DNA from: a virus
Virus record (IMG/VR): IMGVR_UViG_3300021961_000551
Coordinates: 1-26,193 of that record
Strand: one strand, 5' to 3'
DNA: 26,193 bases
Position numbers and translations under genes: made by a program. Shown here piece after piece: positions 23,117 through 26,193 of this stretch. The notes beneath the pieces were generated by a model, which worked only from the letters and a program-made list of their open reading frames with translations, did no database searches and was not told the DNA's origin. Numbering within the stretch: position 1 is the first letter of the stretch; each line of letters opens with the position of its first letter.

Positions 23117-24184
23117 TCAAGCCTCTTCTCGGAGCGATTTGATGTAGGCATACATGGCGGTGAGGCCACGCTCACGAGCAGGAGAGGTCATGGCACTATC
23201 CCAGTTGTAGGGGTTCCATTCGTCGTAGGCATCGTCGTGAATCCATTCAAAGAATTTCGCCTCGTTGTCCGTCAAGCAGGAGATGTGCATGTCGTTGTCC
23301 AGCAATTTGTTGCACACCTGCTCGGTGGCCTCACGCCAGCAATCGGGCAAGTCGTCCATCTCCTTCAACTCGTCAATGAAGCAATCGTCGCCACCCACTT
23401 CCGAGTTGCGCTTGATGATGGCCTTCAGTTGTCGCTTGGCGTTGGAGGCCTGCTTCTTGGCCTCCTCCTCCTCGCTCGGCTCCTCCTTCGCTTCGACAGG
23501 AACGCTGTGCTTGAGGATGCGCTTAGGGAACCGACGCTCACCTGCAATCATGGCCTTGATAATGGGCCTCAATGCTTCGGTTGGTGCGTAGCCCCTGCCA
23601 ACGGAATAACCCATGTTGAATGGGTTGCATTCCTTCTTCGTGAGGCCGAGGTATGGTTTCGCCAGCATGAGCATCATGCGGTTGAACATGAGATCGTGCG
23701 GCCTCTCCTTGCCGTTGATGCGAGCGCAGGTGTAAGCGTAGAGTTGAGCGACATGGATTGCCTCATGCAACACCGCCTCAATGTCCCACCACAAAAGCGA
23801 GGCTGTCTTTGCACCAACATGGACGCTGTATCGGCGGGGGCCTGCTGATGCGTTCTTTCGTCGGTCGGTGTTGTTGCGCTTCATGACGATGTGTGGGCCA
23901 CGCACATTCCGTGTCTGCCCCTTGTCCTTGTTCGTGTTGAACCACATCATGTCCATGATGTAGGAGGGTCTGCCGCCCATTTTGCGACGGGGGTTCTCTC
24001 CTTCACGCACAGCGAAGGCGTGTGCTTCTTCTGCGATTGCATCCCAATCGGGCTTCGTGAAGATGTCCTTCACAAGCCGCATCATGTTCACAGCGTAGGT
24101 TCCACAGGAAGCCGTCGAGAGGTATTTCTCGTCGTCTATCCAGTTGTTGTTCTTCTTCATTTTGTTCTCTCTCCTTCGGGGCAT
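23117..24184 (-). CDS. SprT-like zinc metallopeptidase (HExxH)
   Basis: A 355-aa protein. H140-E-A-I-H144 in an [12 protein letters not shown] helix is the zinc metallopeptidase motif, and P-H163-D-L-M-F about 19 residues on gives the third ligand, as in SprT/Spartan-like proteases (HExxH ... HxxxF). Residues ~215-250 are a charged coiled-coil stretch rich in Glu/Lys. The remainder, including several Asp/Glu/Trp-rich segments, is unrecognised. ATG 24184 has GAGGGGA upstream and lies ~41 bases from the TATA box, like the other promoters; ATG 24160 behind GGAGAG is the alternative. It is the first gene of the chaperonin block. A role in removing DNA-bound proteins, or in virion processing, is inference. 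Confidence 0.65.
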   Translation of the reverse strand: MPRRRENKMKKNNNWIDDEKYLSTASCGTYAVNMMRLVKDIFTKPDWDAIAEEAHAFAVREGENPRRKMGGRPSYIMDMMWFNTNKDKGQTRNVRGPHIVMKRNNTDRRKNASAGPRRYSVHVGAKTASLLWWDIEAVLHEAIHVAQLYAYTCARINGKERPHDLMFNRMMLMLAKPYLGLTKKECNPFNMGYSVGRGYAPTEALRPIIKAMIAGERRFPKRILKHSVPVEAKEEPSEEEEAKKQASNAKRQLKAIIKRNSEVGGDDCFIDELKEMDDLPDCWREATEQVCNKLLDNDMHISCLTDNEAKFFEWIHDDAYDEWNPYNWDSAMTSPARERGLTAMYAYIKSLREEA

Positions 24185-24202
24185 TTTATTCCCCTCAATC
24201 TA

Positions 24203-24228
24203 ACCGAAGGGGTGTTCCGACATAAAGG
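24203..24228 (-). promoter_or_regulatory. Promoter P2 of the chaperonin block
   Basis: On the minus strand CCTTTATG is followed by TCGGAACACCCCTTCGGT, sharing the GCCTTTA(A/T)G start with P4 and P5 and the CCTTCGG word with P5. The box centre is about 41 bases before ATG 24184. A 7-bp inverted repeat lies directly upstream. Confidence 0.5.
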
Positions 24229-24248
24229 CATCGGCACTAAACCGATGC
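24228..24248. repeat. Perfect 7-bp inverted repeat upstream of P2
   Basis: GCATCGG (24228-24234) and CCGATGC (24242-24248) flank a 7-base AT-rich loop. The element overlaps the upstream edge of the P2 TATA-like box and lies after the end of the 43-aa gene. It may be a terminator for the preceding block or an operator for the chaperonin block. The surrounding gap, 24185-24281, holds P2 and this repeat and no other gene that I can support. Confidence 0.5.
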
Positions 24249-24281
24249 ACTGCGAGCCATTTTGGGGTTTATTCCGCCCTT

Positions 24282-24413
24282 TCACCAAGGAAGGAAGGAG
24301 AAATCGCCCACGGTATGCTCCACTGGCTCCTGCGGCTTCGCAGGGGGGTTCAATGAATTCGTCCCGTAGGTCACGACTTTCCATGCAATCCTCATTCGTT
24401 CTCGTATGCTCAT
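24282..24413 (-). CDS. 43-aa basic/amphipathic mini-protein
   Basis: A 43-aa frame starting at ATG 24413 with a very strong GAGGAGGAG Shine-Dalgarno 6-7 bases upstream, 13 bases after the previous stop. It begins with a basic amphipathic helix (R-E-R-M-R-I-A-W-K-V-V), then a Pro-rich segment (P-P-A-K-P-Q-E-P-V-E) and ends in L-P-W. A perfect 6-bp GC hairpin (24329-24344) lies within it and may affect expression. A different frame over the same bases, 24157-24384, is a shadow without a ribosome binding site. Too short to assign a function. Confidence 0.5.
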   Translation of the reverse strand: MSIRERMRIAWKVVTYGTNSLNPPAKPQEPVEHTVGDFSFLPW

Positions 24414-24426
24414 GTTCTTCTCCTCC

Positions 24427-24852
24427 TCAATCGTTGATTTCAAGTTGCATGACGATGGGGCCGTAAAGCACCGCGTCTGCCCGTGTGATGGCTGTTGCCT
24501 TGATGTTGATAGGCATTTTCTTCAACATGCCCTCCTCGTCGGCGTAAATCTCACCAATGCAGGCGTTGAATCCGAATTCCATCGAAACATCCTGTCCTCG
24601 GAAGAACGGGACTGGTTCGATCAAACCGTCTGTGCCAATTTCCATTTTCTCACGCAACCATTCAAAGGTCGGCGTGAAGCACATCGGAGCGTCTTCAATC
24701 AGCACTTCGTAGTCCTTGGGGTCAAAGGGAACAGTGATGACGAGTCCTTGTCCATCTCGGCTCACTTCGGGGTGGTCTATCAGTTGAGCAGAACCGTTCT
24801 CAACCATGGCTTCAACCGTTTCTGCCCGTAGCAGAATCCATTGAACCGTCAT
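24427..24852 (-). CDS. DUF3846-like protein
   Basis: A 141-aa protein. ATG 24852 overlaps the preceding stop as ATGA. The second half fits by eye the phage/plasmid family DUF3846: F-E-W-L-R-E-K-M ... G-L-I-E-P-V-P-F, then Y-A-D-E-E-G-M-L-K-K-M-P-I-N and a final L-Y-G-P-I-V-M. The family's hallmark is an 'EEGxxKxxPxN...GxxvV' pattern. The function is not known; members are frequent in mobile elements. The N-terminal ~60 residues are a separate acidic segment. The next small gene follows after 13 bases. Confidence 0.6.
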   Translation of the reverse strand: MTVQWILLRAETVEAMVENGSAQLIDHPEVSRDGQGLVITVPFDPKDYEVLIEDAPMCFTPTFEWLREKMEIGTDGLIEPVPFFRGQDVSMEFGFNACIGEIYADEEGMLKKMPINIKATAITRADAVLYGPIVMQLEIND

Positions 24853-25397
24853 GCTATCAACTCCTGCGGCTTCCACCAGTGAGGGGCAGGCGTTCCCCGC
24901 TCCCACTTGGCAAAGGAGGCTTTGTCTCGCATGTAATAGATGCGATACGCTTCAACGGCGGTGTATTTGTCCTCGTCCAGCAGGTCGAGGTTTTCACCTT
25001 TGGATTGGTTGAAGCAACGAGCGAAGGGAGTCATGTCTCCTGCGGGGATGTATTCGTCCCAAGGAAGCGTTGCGAGATGTTCCAGTTGGCCGAGCGCAAA
25101 GTGTTCCTTGCCGAACCGCTTCTTGAATTCAATGCACAATCCGAGGGTGTGCATCCATGACCAACAAAAATTGCCCATGTTCGCAGATGTCCAGCGAGTC
25201 GCAGGGTGATTCTTGTAACCGCCCTTATGGGGTTTTTTTGTGGTCTTTGTGAGCGGCATTGATTCGGGGGCCATGCCATTGAGCAGGCAGGCCGATACGA
25301 GCATTTGAACGCCCTCCGTGGCCTGTTTGTTCACATGCTGGTCGCACATCATCAGTGGAGCGTGAATGGCTGATTCATGGAGAGGGAACCAATTCAT
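24849..25397 (-). CDS. Conserved phage protein of the CDxHVxK family
   Basis: A 182-aa protein. ATG 25397 follows GGAGG by 7 bases; a TTG at 25403 is less likely. C18-D-Q-H-V-N-K24 followed by T-E-G-V-Q-M-L matches a conserved opening seen in many marine phage proteins ('CDKHVxKMxxExxQML'). Later N-H-P-A-T-R-W and Y-R-I-Y-Y-M-R-D-K-A-S-F-A-K-W match its middle and end. Members are sometimes annotated as pyrimidine-dimer DNA glycosylase-like, but I see no proof of that activity. The histidine, cysteine and aspartate of the opening could bind metal. It is coupled to the DUF3846-like gene downstream. Confidence 0.65.
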   Translation of the reverse strand: MNWFPLHESAIHAPLMMCDQHVNKQATEGVQMLVSACLLNGMAPESMPLTKTTKKPHKGGYKNHPATRWTSANMGNFCWSWMHTLGLCIEFKKRFGKEHFALGQLEHLATLPWDEYIPAGDMTPFARCFNQSKGENLDLLDEDKYTAVEAYRIYYMRDKASFAKWERGTPAPHWWKPQELIA

Positions 25398-25399
25398 GT

Positions 25400-25762
25400 T
25401 CAAGCCTCCACGATCAAGTGAGAGATTTCATTCCGCTCAAGCGTGAGCGTGAATTTGTATGCGTCATCGAGAGTCTCAAAATCGGCGTAAAGCGTTCTGC
25501 CGCCGCCTCCGTCGCCCGACTCCTCTCCTGTCGCCATCTCTTCCAACCAGTCGTTGAAAGAGCCGTGGTCGTCCTCCTCGGACAGCAAGTGGTATTCAAC
25601 ACGAACACCGCTCGTTTGGGGTTGCCCGCATCCCTTGGGTTGCCAGTTGATGACCATGTGTTCGTCCCACCATTCGCTGATGTCCCACCCCTCCATCTCA
25701 ATGAATTCCAAAAGTGATGTCATTTTGTTCTCCCAGTCGATTCCGTTTTCGTTGTTCGTCAT
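25400..25762 (-). CDS. Acidic protein of unknown function
   Basis: A 120-aa protein. ATG 25762 is 3 bases after the previous stop, with AGGAGGA 6-7 bases upstream. It is Trp-rich in the first 45 residues (W-E-N, G-W-D-I-S-E-W-W) and strongly acidic, with a Gly run (G-D-G-G-G-G) before a final alpha/beta stretch (Y-A-D-F-E-T-L-D-D-A-Y-K-F). The acidity could mimic DNA, as in some phage anti-restriction proteins, but no specific family is recognised. It overlaps nothing and is followed closely by the CDxHVxK gene. Confidence 0.6.
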   Translation of the reverse strand: MTNNENGIDWENKMTSLLEFIEMEGWDISEWWDEHMVINWQPKGCGQPQTSGVRVEYHLLSEEDDHGSFNDWLEEMATGEESGDGGGGRTLYADFETLDDAYKFTLTLERNEISHLIVEA

Positions 25763-25765
25763 TTT

Positions 25766-25963
25766 TTATTCCTCCTTTCCTTCTTTTGGCAACTTTTTCT
25801 CCAAGCGTTCAAAGGCTTCAGTCAAGTCCTTTTGGGTAAATCCAAGGAGGGTGTTCACCTCTCCGTTGTCGCACCAGTTGAGGTCGTCGTCACGAATGAA
25901 CATGACCCCCCATTCAACAATAGCGCGCATGGCTTTCTTCACATCTTTTTTGATTGCACCCAT
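25766..25963 (-). CDS. Small helical protein of unknown function
   Basis: A 65-aa protein. ATG 25963 has GGAAGGTGA 6 bases upstream and is the first start behind promoter P1 (47 bases from the TATA centre). The sequence is helical: a basic helix (K-K-D-V-K-K-A-M-R-A), a W-C-D-N turn, and a second helix F-T-Q-K-D-L-T-E-A-F-E-R-L-E-K-K. A helix-turn-helix is possible but not clear. It is the first gene of its block. Confidence 0.6.
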   Translation of the reverse strand: MGAIKKDVKKAMRAIVEWGVMFIRDDDLNWCDNGEVNTLLGFTQKDLTEAFERLEKKLPKEGKEE

Positions 25964-25986
25964 AATGATTCACCTTCCGTTGGCAG

Positions 25987-26014
25987 TGTCTCCGAAGCGG
26001 TCAGCCTATTTAAT
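25987..26014 (-). promoter_or_regulatory. Promoter P1
   Basis: On the minus strand ATTAAATAGG is followed by CTGACCGCTTCGGAGACA. The TATA-like box contains the stop codon (26010-26012) of the gene upstream. It matches P3 at 24 of 28 positions and shares CTGACCGC and TTCGGAG with P5. The only sizeable gap here (25964-26009) holds this promoter and the Shine-Dalgarno of the following gene. Confidence 0.65.
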
Positions 26015-26193
26015 CGTGGCTCCTTGTGAATGAGCAGGGCCGCCTGTATTGGCCGCCGTCGCAGGCCATGAATGTCTCGTGCTTCTTGTTCAGCACAGGG
26101 CGCACAGAAGCCTCGGATTTGCAGTTGGGGCAATCGGAGTCCACCTCATCACGAATGAGGCCATCGTCGAGCCGTTCCATGATGTAGTCAATG
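26010..26193 (-). CDS. C-terminal part of a zinc-ribbon protein (5' end outside window)
   Basis: The last 60 residues of a gene that starts beyond the right edge of the window. C21-P-N-C24 and then C44 and C53 (counting from the first complete codon) could bind one zinc ion in a rubredoxin- or topoisomerase-like ribbon. The ending is basic with S-F-T-R-S-H-D. This frame is preferred over the overlapping 25939-26133 frame, which lacks paired cysteines and runs through the promoter. Its TAA is part of P1. The function cannot be told from this fragment. Confidence 0.6.
   Translation of the reverse strand, partial: IDYIMERLDDGLIRDEVDSDCPNCKSEASVRPVLNKKHETFMACDGGQYRRPCSFTRSHD

Noticed and set aside
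23069-23848. 259-codon plus-strand frame antisense to the metallopeptidase gene
   Set aside because: The minus strand carries the HExxH motif, ribosome site and promoter; the plus frame has none and spans a gene boundary.
24157-24384. 75-codon minus-strand frame
   Set aside because: Lacks a Shine-Dalgarno and runs through promoter P2 and the inverted repeat; the 43-aa frame in another phase has a strong ribosome site.
25939-26133. 64-codon minus-strand frame
   Set aside because: Crosses P1 and the start of the next gene; the overlapping partial frame ending at 26010 has a proper zinc-ribbon pattern.
1-26193. tRNA, rRNA genes, CRISPR arrays, insertion sequences
   Set aside because: I saw no tRNA-like cloverleaf with a CCA end, no evenly spaced repeats and no transposase or integrase-like product; a covariance-model scan would be needed to exclude tRNAs fully.

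Overview
The window looks like part of a tailed double-stranded DNA virus (or provirus) of an archaeon, most likely a marine euryarchaeon of the Poseidoniales / Marine Group II type, i.e. magrovirus-like. Visible support: a group II (thermosome-type) chaperonin, an archaeo-eukaryotic primase with a PriL-like cysteine cluster, an XPF-type nuclease, a DNA-ligase homologue, a Cas4/RecB-like nuclease and a RecA-superfamily ATPase. There are also archaeal TATA-type promoters, Shine-Dalgarno motifs of the GGAGGTGA type, very dense packing with ATGA, TTGA or TGATG gene overlaps, and phage-type families (a DUF6321-like domain, several solo methyltransferases). Host and virus group are inference. No capsid, terminase, portal or DNA polymerase gene lies inside the window.

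Layout. (1) Positions 1-3450, plus strand: six tightly packed genes, namely a Cys-rich protein, a basic DUF6321-like protein, two small proteins, a D12-class adenine methyltransferase and an acidic/basic protein. Five of these six carry the same short peptide, F-[DE]-x-x-W. (2) 3436-3450: the two strands converge, with a hairpin at 3442-3474. (3) 3436-26193, minus strand: about 30 genes read leftwards, broken into five blocks by short promoter-bearing gaps. From right to left these are: small proteins and phage-type families (25963-24282); a metallopeptidase, the chaperonin and a winged-helix protein (24184-21180); a large acidic zinc protein, a winged-helix protein, an SPPY methyltransferase and a zinc protein (21128-17485); a run of small proteins including TFB-like and PC4-like candidates, ending in a degenerate DNA-ligase homologue (17451-13554); and a replication/recombination block with an unknown protein, RecA-like ATPase, Cas4-like nuclease, primase, DPPY methyltransferase, XPF-like nuclease, NPPY methyltransferase, P-loop ATPase/helicase and DEDD-type exonuclease (13514-3436).

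How it works together. The minus strand reads as an early/middle DNA-replication and host-takeover programme, switched on through related promoters built from a TTAAATAGG or GCCTTTAAG/GCCTTTATG box followed about 10 bases later by a conserved ACCnnTTCGGAG-like element. The plus strand is probably the edge of the late/virion side, where a shared short motif suggests several proteins dock to one partner. The strongest candidates for something undescribed are the F-[DE]-x-x-W tag, the shared promoter architecture, and the DNA-ligase homologue that has lost its nucleotidyl-lysine motif.
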